NCBI GenBank assembly: GCA_015665265.1 | Contig: JADFAM010000008.1 | Location: 1 to 35,410, forward strand | Length of the DNA: 35,410 nucleotides | Direction of reading: 5' to 3' | DNA from: Flavobacterium sp. | GTDB taxonomy: Bacteria > Bacteroidota > Bacteroidia > Flavobacteriales > Flavobacteriaceae | Shown here: positions 18,243 to 25,819 of the stretch, piece by piece | Layout: every line of letters begins with the position of its first letter | How positions within the stretch are numbered: the stretch's first letter is position 1 | Notes under the pieces: model-generated | What the model was told of the DNA's origin: nothing | The model's database searches: none | What the model saw: only the letters and a program-made list of their open reading frames with translations | Translations under genes and position numbers: made by a program

Positions 18243-18250
18243 TACCTTTG
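18243..18250 (+). promoter_or_regulatory. Candidate -7 box for the S4-domain gene
   Basis: TACCTTTG matches TAnnTTTG. Predicted transcription start near 18257 is after the possible GTG start at 18250 and before the ATG at 18283, which supports the ATG as the true start. Confidence 0.5.
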
Positions 18251-18282
18251 TGAAAAGTGATTATGCATTTTTTAACTTTTTT

Positions 18283-18654
18283 ATGAGAATTGATAAATAT
18301 TTATGGTGTATACGTTCATACAAGACCCGAAACATAGCTTCTCAGTCATGTAAAAAAGGTCATGTAAAAATAGAGGACTCTAATTGCAAACCATCAAAAG
18401 AAATTTATGGTGGAGAAATCATTTCAATTAGAAAAAATCAAATGAATTTAAAAATTGAAGTATTGGCTATTCCTGAAAGCAGAATTGGTGCTAAATTGGT
18501 TCACCAATTTTGTAAAGATATAACTCCTAAAAATGAAATTGAAAAATTAGATTTATTAAAATACTCGAAAGATTATTACAGAACAAAAGGAACTGGCAGA
18601 CCAACAAAAAAAGACAGAAGAGATATAGATGACTATCATGAATCTCAAAAATAA
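18283..18654 (+). CDS. hslR: S4-domain RNA-binding protein, Hsp15-like
   Basis: 123-residue heat-shock-protein-15 family member; in E. coli Hsp15 rescues 50S subunits carrying stalled nascent chains. The S4 RNA-binding domain is MRIDKYLWCIRSYKTRN to about residue 60, including GHVKIEDSNCKPS and GEIISIRK; a basic tail follows (TKGTGRPTKKDRRD). The open frame extends back to a GTG at 18250, but the family begins at MRIDKYLW and the -7 box at 18243-18250 would place transcription start inside the extension, so I choose ATG 18283. A phosphoribosyltransferase gene starts 6 bases after its stop. Confidence 0.88.
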   Translation: MRIDKYLWCIRSYKTRNIASQSCKKGHVKIEDSNCKPSKEIYGGEIISIRKNQMNLKIEVLAIPESRIGAKLVHQFCKDITPKNEIEKLDLLKYSKDYYRTKGTGRPTKKDRRDIDDYHESQK

Positions 18655-18660
18655 AAATAT

Positions 18661-19161
18661 ATGAATACAACAACCATCATCTTAAACCATAATCAGATAG
18701 GTCAAAGAATTAAAAGAATTGCCTATCAGATTTATGAAGCTAATAGCTTTGAAAATGAAATTATAATTGCAGGAATTCAGGGTAATGGAATCTTTTTTGC
18801 AAAAGAATTAGTTACCTGTCTTCAAAATATTTCTTCATTAAAGATTGTATTATGTGAGGTTTATATAGACAAAAAAAATCCACTAAGTGAAGTATCTACC
18901 AATATATCTAAGGATCTTTATAAAAATAAATCAATAGTTTTAGTGGATGATGTGTTAAATTCTGGAACTACATTAATGTATGGAGTTAAGTTTTTTTTAG
19001 AAGTTCCTATAAAAAGATTTAAAACTGCAGTTTTAGTAAATAGAAATCATAAGAAATATCCTGTAAAAGCAGATTTTAAAGGAATTTCTCTATCTACATC
19101 AACAAAAGAACACGTTGAAGTATCATTTAATGAAAATAGCTCTAAAGCATTTTTAATGTAA
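18661..19161 (+). CDS. Phosphoribosyltransferase family protein (PyrR-like)
   Basis: Type I phosphoribosyltransferase fold with the PRPP-binding loop VLVDDVLNSGTT at about 93-104 (acidic pair D96/D97). The hood resembles PyrR/hypoxanthine phosphoribosyltransferases, but with 166 residues and no pyr genes around it the base used is unknown. It may recycle purines or uracil, or regulate. It follows the Hsp15-like gene by 6 bases, so co-transcription is likely, and overlaps shikimate kinase tail to tail by 9 bases. Confidence 0.8.
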   Translation: MNTTTIILNHNQIGQRIKRIAYQIYEANSFENEIIIAGIQGNGIFFAKELVTCLQNISSLKIVLCEVYIDKKNPLSEVSTNISKDLYKNKSIVLVDDVLNSGTTLMYGVKFFLEVPIKRFKTAVLVNRNHKKYPVKADFKGISLSTSTKEHVEVSFNENSSKAFLM

Positions 19162-19671
19162 TAATATTCGTATCTCTGTAACAATCTCTTGTATCTCTTT
19201 GTTATCAATAGATATTTTATGTGTTGCTTTATCATAAAAAAGACTTCTCTCAAACAAATGCTTGGCTAAGTATTCGGTGAGTTGATCGTCAGATAAATCA
19301 CTAATTAGTGGTCTTTTAAATTTATTTTCTGATAATCTTTTAAAGAGTGTTGGAATACTACCTCTTAAGTAAAAAGAGAGACTTTTTTTATCTTTTAAAA
19401 TTAAATCTAAATTTCCAGCATAACAAGGTGTACCACCACCTAATGATAAAACATATGATTCATTTTCGTTTATAAATTGCTTCAAGTATTTATGTTCAAT
19501 TTTTCTAAAATAAATTTCTCCTTTTTGTTTGAAAATTTCTTTAATACTTTTTTGTTCTTTTTCTTCAATAAAATCATCTAAATCGGTAAAATTAAGAAAT
19601 AACTTCCTCGCTAATTGAATGCCTATAGTGGTTTTACCACTTCCCATATACCCTAAAAGAATAATTTTCAT
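19153..19671 (-). CDS. aroK: Shikimate kinase
   Basis: Phosphorylates shikimate with ATP in the chorismate (aromatic amino acid) pathway. P-loop GYMGSGKT at 7-14, shikimate-binding TDLDDFIEE near 31-39, EIYFRKIEHK with the conserved arginine near 58, and LGGGTPCY near 77-84 are present, with RPLI in the lid region. Length (172) is typical. No other aro gene is nearby. The 3' end overlaps the phosphoribosyltransferase gene by 9 bases; a stretch reading GATATTTG upstream (7 of 8 positions to a -7 box) may drive it. Confidence 0.94.
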   Translation of the reverse strand: MKIILLGYMGSGKTTIGIQLARKLFLNFTDLDDFIEEKEQKSIKEIFKQKGEIYFRKIEHKYLKQFINENESYVLSLGGGTPCYAGNLDLILKDKKSLSFYLRGSIPTLFKRLSENKFKRPLISDLSDDQLTEYLAKHLFERSLFYDKATHKISIDNKEIQEIVTEIRILLH

Positions 19672-19742
19672 AAATTAAAAATTTCATTACAAATATCGAT
19701 AAAAAATAAAGTAAAAAAAGCTCTTTTCTATTTGAATGCGTT

Positions 19743-19750
19743 TATATTTG
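19743..19750 (+). promoter_or_regulatory. Candidate -7 box for the tRNA operon
   Basis: TATATTTG matches TAnnTTTG and sits 16 bases upstream of tRNA-Lys, giving a predicted start near 19757. Confidence 0.55.
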
Positions 19751-19766
19751 CACTCTTATAAATTTA

Positions 19767-19839
19767 GACCTGGTAGCTCAGTTGGTAGAGCATCTCCCTT
19801 TTAAGGAGAGGGTCCTGGGTTCGAGCCCCAGCCCGGTCA
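19767..19839 (+). tRNA. tRNA-Lys (anticodon TTT)
   Basis: A 73-base cloverleaf: acceptor GACCTGG / CCCGGTC, D-arm GCTC...GAGC, anticodon stem TCTCC / GGAGA with loop CTTTTAA (anticodon TTT), T-arm CTGGG-TTCGAGC-CCCAG, discriminator A. The CCA end is not encoded. Acceptor pair 5-68 is T-C, a mismatch; all other stems pair fully. It is followed 24 bases later by tRNA-Leu. Confidence 0.95.
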
Positions 19840-19863
19840 CAATATAATGTTACAACTGTAACA

Positions 19864-19948
19864 GCGCACGTGGCGGAATTGGTAGACGCGCCAGCTTGAG
19901 GGGCTGGTATCCGATTAGGATGTGGAAGTTCGAATCTTCTCGTGCGCA
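19864..19948 (+). tRNA. tRNA-Leu (anticodon GAG)
   Basis: An 85-base class II tRNA: acceptor GCGCACG / CGTGCGC (7 perfect pairs), anticodon stem CCAGC / GCTGG with loop TTGAGGG (anticodon GAG, reading CTC/CTT), a long variable arm (ATCCGATTAGGAT, self-complementary) as expected for leucine, and T-loop TTCGAAT. CCA is not encoded. Probably co-transcribed with tRNA-Lys from the box at 19743. Confidence 0.95.
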
Positions 19949-20000
19949 CTATTCTATTTATTTCACAAAACATTAACCTACTCTTTTACCATATAATTCA

Positions 20001-20008
20001 TACTTTTG
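20001..20008 (+). promoter_or_regulatory. Candidate -7 box touching the start of the next gene
   Basis: TACTTTTG matches TAnnTTTG. The ATG at 20013 is only four bases after it, so the predicted transcription start falls at the start codon (leaderless). Confidence 0.4.
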
Positions 20009-20012
20009 TTTA

Positions 20013-20828
20013 ATGTTAAAAAAATACTCTTTTTTATTATTTCTGTTTTTTTCATTTTTATCAGCATTTTCACAAAATGATAGCTTACAGGTTAGAATAT
20101 TAAAAGGTCAAATAATTGATTCTGATAATAAAAAACCCTTAAGTGCCTCACACATATTAAATTTAAACTCAGTTACTGGAACTATTACAAATGATCAGGG
20201 GTTTTTTGAATTAACTGCTAAAGCCAATGATACTGTGATGGTTTCTTATCTTGGGTATTCATCCATAAAAATTAAGGTAACTAATGATTTGTTAAAGGGA
20301 AACGAATTATTAATAGCTCTTTATGAAAAATCAGAAGAAGTAAAAGAAATCATTATCAAATCTAGTAAACTGATAGGTGTTTTAGAAGTGGATGTAAAAC
20401 TTGTCCCTAAAGATAAATTTACTAGGATAAAAATAAACGGCATAAGACAAACCTATGAGCTTGCTAGGCCAAAAACAAGTGATTTTTCAACACCTATAGC
20501 CGCACTTTTTAAACCTGTTGACTTTCTTTATAAATTATTTGGTAAAAAGCCAAAACAACTTAGAAAACTTCAAAAAATAAAAAAGGAAGATAATTTACGT
20601 AAAATAATGGCTGGTAAATTTGACAGAGAGGTAATGATGGAATATTTAGAAATGGATAGGAATGATTTGATGAAATTGATATCTGATTGTAATTATTCTG
20701 ATTATTTTCTAAAAAATGCTAGTGATTTACAGCTAATTGAAGCTGTTTTAGATTGCTATGAAGTTTACAAAGCCTTAAAAATGGGTAAAATAGAAAGAAG
20801 TAGATTACCACAAAAAAAGAAAAATTAA
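20013..20828 (+). CDS. Exported protein with carboxypeptidase regulatory-like domain
   Basis: 271 residues with a signal peptide (MLKKYSFLLFLFFSFLSAFSQ) and a CarboxypepD_reg-like beta-sandwich at about 28-110: LKGQIIDSDNKKPLSAS, TGTITNDQGFFEL, NDTVMVSYLGY, the pattern seen at the N-terminus of TonB-dependent receptors. No plug or barrel follows; instead there is a basic, partly helical region (KPKQLRKLQKIKKEDNLRK) and an RxxLPQKKKN end. Probably periplasmic; function unknown. A hairpin terminator follows directly at 20831. Confidence 0.8.
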   Translation: MLKKYSFLLFLFFSFLSAFSQNDSLQVRILKGQIIDSDNKKPLSASHILNLNSVTGTITNDQGFFELTAKANDTVMVSYLGYSSIKIKVTNDLLKGNELLIALYEKSEEVKEIIIKSSKLIGVLEVDVKLVPKDKFTRIKINGIRQTYELARPKTSDFSTPIAALFKPVDFLYKLFGKKPKQLRKLQKIKKEDNLRKIMAGKFDREVMMEYLEMDRNDLMKLISDCNYSDYFLKNASDLQLIEAVLDCYEVYKALKMGKIERSRLPQKKKN

Positions 20829-20830
20829 AA

Positions 20831-20862
20831 AAAAGTCAAAATTTTTTCAAATCTTGACTTTT
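20831..20862 (+). terminator. Rho-independent terminator
   Basis: AAAAGTCAA (20831-20839) pairs with TTGACTTTT (20854-20862), followed by a short T/A-rich stretch. It is placed to end the gene stopping at 20828. Confidence 0.65.
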
Positions 20863-20863
20863 A

Positions 20864-20930
20864 AACTAACTAAAACTACTCTTATTTAAAATTCAGAGCA
20901 CTTTTAAGACGAACAAGTTTTAGTTTAGTT
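20864..20930. repeat. Long imperfect inverted repeat between two terminators
   Basis: AACTAACTAAAACT (20864-20877) and AGTTTTAGTTTAGTT (20916-20930) are complementary over 14 pairs with one bulged base, around a 38-base loop. It lies after the plus-strand terminator (20831-20862) and beyond the minus-strand terminator (20942-20964), so it belongs to neither flanking gene. It could be part of a small RNA; no coding frame is evident. Confidence 0.35.
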
Positions 20931-20941
20931 ACAATTTAATC

Positions 20942-20964
20942 AAAAAAAACCAGCAGATAGCTGG
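20942..20964 (-). terminator. Rho-independent terminator of the prohibitin gene
   Basis: On the minus strand CCAGC-TATCT-GCTGG is followed by eight T residues (A run at 20942-20949 on the plus strand). The stem is short but GC-rich for this genome. Confidence 0.75.
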
Positions 20965-20991
20965 CTTTTAATTTTCCTGATTAATTGTTTG

Positions 20992-21825
20992 TTATTGGTT
21001 TCCTAAAATTATAGGCATACCGCTTTTCCCTGATCCGATAATAACTACTTTACTATTAGATGATTGAGATAGTTTAATAGTCGCTTCAATACCTTTGTCT
21101 TGTAATATTCTGTCGTTTAGGGAAGCACTTAATATCTTATTAGCATCTGCCTTACCTTGAGCTTCTATAATTTGCTTCTCAGCCTCTTTTCTAGCTGTTA
21201 CTAATCTAAACTCGTATTCCAAAGATTCTTGTTCTTGTTTTAATTTACGTTCAATTGCAGTCTTTATAGTAGGCGGAAGAGTTACGTCTCTAACTAGCAC
21301 TGAGTTTAATTGGATATATTGAGGTGCAAGAATTTTTTTTGTTTCTTCAAATATTTCTGTCTGAATTGCATCTCTTTTGGTAGAATAAAGTTGTTCTGGT
21401 GTATATCTTCCTACCACACTTCTAGTTGCAGATCTTATTGCTGGGATAATTACATCGTCCTCATAAGCTTCACCTCTTGTTTGGTGTAATAAAGCAACTG
21501 TTGATGTTGTAGCTTGATATAACACGGATGCGTCAAGTTTTATTTCTAATCCATTAGAAGATAATACAGACATTTTTTCTTCAAATAATTCTTGTTGTCT
21601 AACATTATATTTGAAAACCTTGTTCCAAGGCATTACTAGGTTAAAACCTTCATCTAAAGGTGGCTCATCTGTAACAACTCCTCCGATCCATTTATATAAA
21701 ACACCTCGTTCTCCAGAGCCAATAGTTATTGCAGATTTTGAGACTAATATAATAGCTGTAAATATGATAGCTAAAGTTATTAATGCTCCTTTCGGAAATT
21801 TAAATTCAATTTGATTATTTGCCAT
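20992..21825 (-). CDS. Prohibitin / SPFH-domain (band 7) membrane protein
   Basis: 277 residues with one N-terminal membrane helix (about 13-31, LITLAIIFTAIILVSKSAI) and a prohibitin-type SPFH domain: SGERGVLYKWIGGV near 37-50, EGFNLVMPWNKVFKYNVRQ near 59-77, and a helical region (ERKLKQEQESLEYEFRLVTARKEAEKQ) that mediates ring assembly. Such proteins form large rings at the inner membrane and often partner FtsH; no ftsH is here. It has its own -7 box (21849-21856) and terminator, so it is a separate unit from the upstream VWA gene. Confidence 0.92.
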   Translation of the reverse strand: MANNQIEFKFPKGALITLAIIFTAIILVSKSAITIGSGERGVLYKWIGGVVTDEPPLDEGFNLVMPWNKVFKYNVRQQELFEEKMSVLSSNGLEIKLDASVLYQATTSTVALLHQTRGEAYEDDVIIPAIRSATRSVVGRYTPEQLYSTKRDAIQTEIFEETKKILAPQYIQLNSVLVRDVTLPPTIKTAIERKLKQEQESLEYEFRLVTARKEAEKQIIEAQGKADANKILSASLNDRILQDKGIEATIKLSQSSNSKVVIIGSGKSGMPIILGNQ

Positions 21826-21848
21826 TTTTTTAATTTTAAAATTTTTTA

Positions 21849-21856
21849 CAAATTTA
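21849..21856 (-). promoter_or_regulatory. Candidate -7 box for the prohibitin gene
   Basis: Minus strand reads TAAATTTG (TAnnTTTG). Predicted transcription start near 21842 gives a leader of about 16 bases. Confidence 0.5.
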
Positions 21857-21922
21857 CAACTAAAAGTTATCTAATGAAGCCATAAATTTTATAGATGTTA
21901 TTTATTGATACAATTTACAAAA

Positions 21923-23950
21923 TTAAATTTGTCCATAGTATTTTCTGATAAACCATTCTAATGATAACAAGCTCAAAATAATAATCAAACACCATTTCCA
22001 ATTAATAAACTGGTCGTAACTAATTTTTATTTTTTTTACGGAAGAAAATCTTTCATCGTTTAACAAATCAGTTATTAATTCATTGTAATCATTTTCAAAA
22101 TAATAAGCACCGTTTGTTTTATTAGTTAGTTCTTTTAATTTCACATAATTTACATTATTAAATTGTTTTTCAATATCAAATTTATTTACTTTAAAAGATC
22201 CCTTTTGTGAAAATTTTTGATTTTTAACATTTATAGAGTACTCGTATTCTCCAGATTCTAGTGGGCTTAAACTTAATTTATATGATTTTTTTGATAGTAG
22301 AAAAGGGAAAGTTGTTGTCTTCTTTGAATTAATGTTTTTTAATGTGAAATAGATGATAGCTCGATCATCAAATTTATAATTTTCATCTACAAAAAATGCA
22401 TTAATATTTATACTCGAGTTTGCATTATAAGATGATTTCACTTCTACATCCAACCTGTTTTTTATTGTATTTGATGATATATATAGAACTATGTTAGAGA
22501 TAAAATTATCAAAATCTTGAAATGAATTACTCATCAGATAACTGGTAGAGCGCCATTTCCAGATACCTTCACCAAATAAAAAAACTTTTTTTTGATTATT
22601 GTTATTGGAGATAGCTAATAGGGGTTCTTTAGAGTTGATTCCTTTAATATTTTGGTACAGCAGTGTTTGGTGAGGAATTGAAATTGTGGTTTCACCAAAC
22701 TTATCTATAAGTGGTGGAAAATTTTCAAATCCAATATTTTTTTGATTAAAGATCAAAAAGTTTCTATTTAAACGTGTTCTGTAGTTTTCTACTGTATTGA
22801 TATCATTTTTATTTAAACCTGTAAAATTTGAGTTAATAAAGGGCCAATCAGTATTAGAACCAGTAATTAACAGGTAAGGTTTTTTAGACTTATTAATTTC
22901 ATTTATTATTTTTTTGAAGCTAAAGTTGGGTTGATAAATAATTATCGATTTGTAGCTAGACAGATTAATATTGTCAATATTTTGTGTGTGTATAATAACT
23001 TTTCGTTGCTTATCACTTTCTATAGCTTTTTTTAAAGCTCCTAAATCTGGATGATTAAAAGGACTAACAATAAGAACTTTAGATTGTTTGTTTATGACCT
23101 CTATAGAAAATTCTTTTGTATTATTTGATGTGTTTTTTTCATTGTCTAAGTTTTCAATAGTTGCTTTATAATAATTTAAGCCTTCTTTTTTTGATGTGAT
23201 CTCTATTTTTAATAAGCGAGAATTATCCTTTTTATTTAGATTGATAGTTTTACTGTATATTATCTTTCCATTATTCTCAATAGTATATTTTAATTTTACA
23301 GATTCTTCTCCATTATACTGCAATAGCGATTCTACAGGAAATTTATTATTTACAAAACTATATCTATTAGTATTTATTTTATCTATTCTAACATCATTGT
23401 TGGTTAAAGTATCACCTACTATTATAGAATATATAGGAATATTCATCTTTATAAACTCATAATCTTTACCTATGGTTTGATTTCCATCAGATAATAAAAT
23501 AATTCCATTATTTGCATCATTTGAGTTTTTTGAAATACTGCTTAAAGGAGTGTAAATGTCTGTTTGTTTTTCATCAAAATTTAAACTGTCTATTACATTA
23601 AATTGTTCACCAAATGAGTAATAATTTACGTCAAAATTTTTCTTTAAAATCTCGCTTGATTTGAAACTAGAAAGCATTGTATTAACTACATTATCTTTTC
23701 TTAGATGCCTTATAGATAGTGAGTTATCTATCAAAACTGACAAGGTGGGTTTTTCTTTGATTAGATCTTTTCTCGGGATACTTGGATTAATTAACAATAG
23801 GAATAATAGAAAAAAAACTAATGATCGAATACTAAATAATAAAAAAGAGTGATTAGTTTTAGAAATGACTTTAAAATAATACTGATAATAACCAATCAGA
23901 ATACTAAATAGTAAAGCTATAAGAATAAATATGTTTATAAAGTTTTCCAA
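21923..23950 (-). CDS. VWA-domain membrane protein (BatA-like architecture)
   Basis: 675 residues. Two N-terminal membrane helices (about 7-25 and 37-55) precede a von Willebrand A-type domain: the metal-site motif DNSLS (75-79) in SVLIDNSLSIR, then GIILLSDGNQTIG. A large periplasmic part with immunoglobulin-like strands and a glutamine-amidotransferase-like segment follows, and a C-terminal helix (KWCLIIILSLLSLEWFI) anchors the end. This layout is widespread in Bacteroidota next to or resembling the Bat operon; the role is unclear. The start codon is TTG at 23950, because a stop lies just upstream and no ATG occurs early. That TTG also forms the end of a TATTTTTG box, so the exact start is uncertain. 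Confidence 0.78.
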   Translation of the reverse strand: MENFINIFILIALLFSILIGYYQYYFKVISKTNHSFLLFSIRSLVFFLLFLLLINPSIPRKDLIKEKPTLSVLIDNSLSIRHLRKDNVVNTMLSSFKSSEILKKNFDVNYYSFGEQFNVIDSLNFDEKQTDIYTPLSSISKNSNDANNGIILLSDGNQTIGKDYEFIKMNIPIYSIIVGDTLTNNDVRIDKINTNRYSFVNNKFPVESLLQYNGEESVKLKYTIENNGKIIYSKTINLNKKDNSRLLKIEITSKKEGLNYYKATIENLDNEKNTSNNTKEFSIEVINKQSKVLIVSPFNHPDLGALKKAIESDKQRKVIIHTQNIDNINLSSYKSIIIYQPNFSFKKIINEINKSKKPYLLITGSNTDWPFINSNFTGLNKNDINTVENYRTRLNRNFLIFNQKNIGFENFPPLIDKFGETTISIPHQTLLYQNIKGINSKEPLLAISNNNNQKKVFLFGEGIWKWRSTSYLMSNSFQDFDNFISNIVLYISSNTIKNRLDVEVKSSYNANSSININAFFVDENYKFDDRAIIYFTLKNINSKKTTTFPFLLSKKSYKLSLSPLESGEYEYSINVKNQKFSQKGSFKVNKFDIEKQFNNVNYVKLKELTNKTNGAYYFENDYNELITDLLNDERFSSVKKIKISYDQFINWKWCLIIILSLLSLEWFIRKYYGQI

Positions 23951-23981
23951 AAATATAATTTAAAGATAAAAAAGATGATAT

Positions 23982-24020
23982 AAAAAAACCTAGACTTTAA
24001 TTAAAAATCTAGGTTTTTTT
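23982..24020 (-). terminator. Rho-independent terminator of fabG
   Basis: AAAAAAACCTAGA (23982-23994) and TCTAGGTTTTTTT (24008-24020) are perfect complements around a 13-base loop. It lies between the fabG stop and the VWA gene, with T runs on both strands. Confidence 0.85.
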
Positions 24021-24040
24021 ATGTTTGTTTAATTCAAATC

Positions 24041-24787
24041 TTAGGTTAACATTCCACCATCTACAGATAAGGTTTGCCCTGTAATATAACTACTCATATC
24101 AGATGCTAAAAACACACAGGCATTTGCAATATCTTCAGGAGTTCCCCCTCTTTTTAATGGGATAGCATTTCTCCATGTTTGAACTGTTGCTTCATCTAAT
24201 TTTCCAGTCATTTCAGTTTCTATAAATCCAGGAGCAATAACATTACTTCTAATATTTCTTGAGCCTAATTCTAAGGCAACAGATTTTGAAAAACCTAAAA
24301 TACCAGATTTAGATGCAGCATAATTAGATTGACCCGCATTTCCCTTTAATCCAACTACAGAACTCATATTTATAATAGATCCTGAACGTTGTTTCATCAT
24401 AGGTCTAATTACTGCTTTAGTCATATTAAAAACAGATTTTAAGTTAACATCAATTACTTTATCAAAATCATCTTCTGATATTCTCATAAGTAAGTTATCT
24501 TTTGTAATACCAGCATTGTTAACTAAAATGTCTATACTACCAAATTCTTTAAGTATTTCTTTGGCTAATAATTGAGCTGTATCAAATTCAGCTGCATTTG
24601 ATTGATATCCTTTAGCTTTTATTCCTATTGCGTTTAACTCTGTTTCTAAAGCATTTGCTGCATCAACAGAAGAACTATAGGTAAAAGCTACATTAGCTCC
24701 TTGATTTGCGAATTCAACTGCAATTCCACGTCCAATTCCACGAGTAGCACCAGTTATAATTGCGGTCTTATTATCTAGTAATTTCAT
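24041..24787 (-). CDS. fabG: 3-oxoacyl-[acyl-carrier-protein] reductase
   Basis: NADPH-dependent short-chain dehydrogenase of the fatty-acid elongation cycle. Cofactor motif TGATRGIG (12-19), NNAG near 90-93, N115 and the triad S143 (MSSVVG), Y156 and K160 (SNYAASKSG) are all present. It ends with the tetramer-forming TGQTLSVDGGM. Length (248) is normal. It lies downstream of sucD but behind a terminator and its own -7 box, so it is regulated separately. The nearby fabZ domain (fused to LpxC) serves the same cycle. Confidence 0.95.
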   Translation of the reverse strand: MKLLDNKTAIITGATRGIGRGIAVEFANQGANVAFTYSSSVDAANALETELNAIGIKAKGYQSNAAEFDTAQLLAKEILKEFGSIDILVNNAGITKDNLLMRISEDDFDKVIDVNLKSVFNMTKAVIRPMMKQRSGSIINMSSVVGLKGNAGQSNYAASKSGILGFSKSVALELGSRNIRSNVIAPGFIETEMTGKLDEATVQTWRNAIPLKRGGTPEDIANACVFLASDMSSYITGQTLSVDGGMLT

Positions 24788-24807
24788 ATATTGTAAAAGT
24801 TAATAAT

Positions 24808-24815
24808 CAAATATA
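24808..24815 (-). promoter_or_regulatory. Candidate -7 box for fabG
   Basis: Minus strand reads TATATTTG (TAnnTTTG). Predicted transcription start near 24801 gives a leader of about 14 bases. Confidence 0.5.
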
Positions 24816-24828
24816 ATTATTTTTCCCA

Positions 24829-24855
24829 CAAAAAATCCCGTATTAAAAACGGGAT
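24829..24855 (-). terminator. Rho-independent terminator of sucD
   Basis: ATCCCGT (24835-24841) pairs with ACGGGAT (24849-24855) around a 7-base loop; on the minus strand six T residues follow. It directly follows the sucD stop at 24883. Confidence 0.85.
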
Positions 24856-24882
24856 ATCTTGTATATATTGTTTTAATTCATC

Positions 24883-25755
24883 TTATTGAAGAACACTAGC
24901 TATCATTTCACCAATTTTAGCTGGAGATTCAACAACATGAATACCGTTTTCTGCCAAAATTTTCATTTTTGCTTGTGCTGTATCATCATCACCACCAACA
25001 ATAGCTCCAGCATGACCCATTGTTCTTCCTGCAGGTGCAGTTTGACCAGCTATAAAACCAACTACGGGTTTTCTGTTTCCATCTTGTTTAATCCATTGAG
25101 CAGCTTCTGCTTCCAATTGCCCTCCTATTTCTCCAATCATAACTATTGCCTCAGTATCTTCATCGTTCATTAATAATTCAACAGCTTGTTTGGTAGTTGT
25201 ACCTATGATAGGGTCTCCTCCTATTCCAATTGCTGTAGTAATTCCATATCCTTGTTTTACAACTTGGTCTGCGGCTTCGTATGTTAAAGTTCCAGATTTT
25301 GAAACAATACCTACCTTACCTTTTTTGAAGATAAACCCAGGCATGATACCAACTTTAGCCTCTTCTGGAGTGATTACACCTGGACAATTTGGCCCAACTA
25401 AAGTACAATCTTTATCTTGTATATATGCCTTAACTTTTACCATATCGGCAGTTGGGATCCCTTCTGTAATACAAATAATTACTTTTATACCTGCCTCAGC
25501 AGATTCCATAATTGCATCTGCAGCAAAAGCAGGAGGAACAAAAATGATAGAGGTGTTAGCTTCAACTTTTTCTACTGATTCTTTAACCGTGTTAAAAACA
25601 GGCTTTCCGAGGTGTTCTTGACCTCCTTTTCCAGGAGTTACTCCTCCAACTACGTTGGTTCCATAATCAATCATTTGTCCTGCATGAAATGTACCTTCAC
25701 TACCAGTAAAACCTTGAACTATAATTTTTGAATCTTTGTTTACTAAAACACTCAT
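24883..25755 (-). CDS. sucD: Succinate-CoA ligase alpha subunit
   Basis: Alpha subunit of succinyl-CoA synthetase (TCA cycle, substrate-level phosphorylation). It binds CoA through the Rossmann region ([15 protein letters not shown] near 11-25) and carries the phosphohistidine H248 in TMGHAGAI. It is 290 residues from ATG 25755. An upstream ATG at 25785 would add ten residues ([10 protein letters not shown]) that are not typical of the family and would lie across the -7 box at 25783-25790, so I choose 25755. The beta subunit gene sucC is not in the window; the two are unlinked here. Confidence 0.95.
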   Translation of the reverse strand: MSVLVNKDSKIIVQGFTGSEGTFHAGQMIDYGTNVVGGVTPGKGGQEHLGKPVFNTVKESVEKVEANTSIIFVPPAFAADAIMESAEAGIKVIICITEGIPTADMVKVKAYIQDKDCTLVGPNCPGVITPEEAKVGIMPGFIFKKGKVGIVSKSGTLTYEAADQVVKQGYGITTAIGIGGDPIIGTTTKQAVELLMNDEDTEAIVMIGEIGGQLEAEAAQWIKQDGNRKPVVGFIAGQTAPAGRTMGHAGAIVGGDDDTAQAKMKILAENGIHVVESPAKIGEMIASVLQ

Positions 25756-25782
25756 TATATTTATTTTTCTTAAAAATTTGTA

Positions 25783-25790
25783 CAAAAATA
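25783..25790 (-). promoter_or_regulatory. Candidate -7 box for sucD
   Basis: Minus strand reads TATTTTTG (TAnnTTTG). Predicted transcription start near 25776, about 21 bases before the ATG at 25755; this helps fix the start. Confidence 0.45.
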
Positions 25791-25819
25791 CTTTATTGTT
25801 AGATGTTAAAAAAGGAAAA

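Noticed and set aside
18250..18282. Longer GTG start for the Hsp15-like gene
   Set aside because: The added residues are not in the family and the GTG overlaps a -7 promoter box.
19764..19973. 69-codon minus-strand frame over both tRNA genes
   Set aside because: It is the reverse complement of two tRNAs, a well known source of spurious proteins ending in residues such as YQLSYQV.
21923..23950. Aerotolerance (Bat) operon
   Set aside because: The VWA protein has a Bat-like layout, but no MoxR ATPase, BatB/C/D or DUF58 neighbour is present.
25190..25621. 143-codon plus-strand frame inside sucD
   Set aside because: It is antisense to a highly conserved enzyme; long antisense frames are expected there, and the product has no family resemblance.
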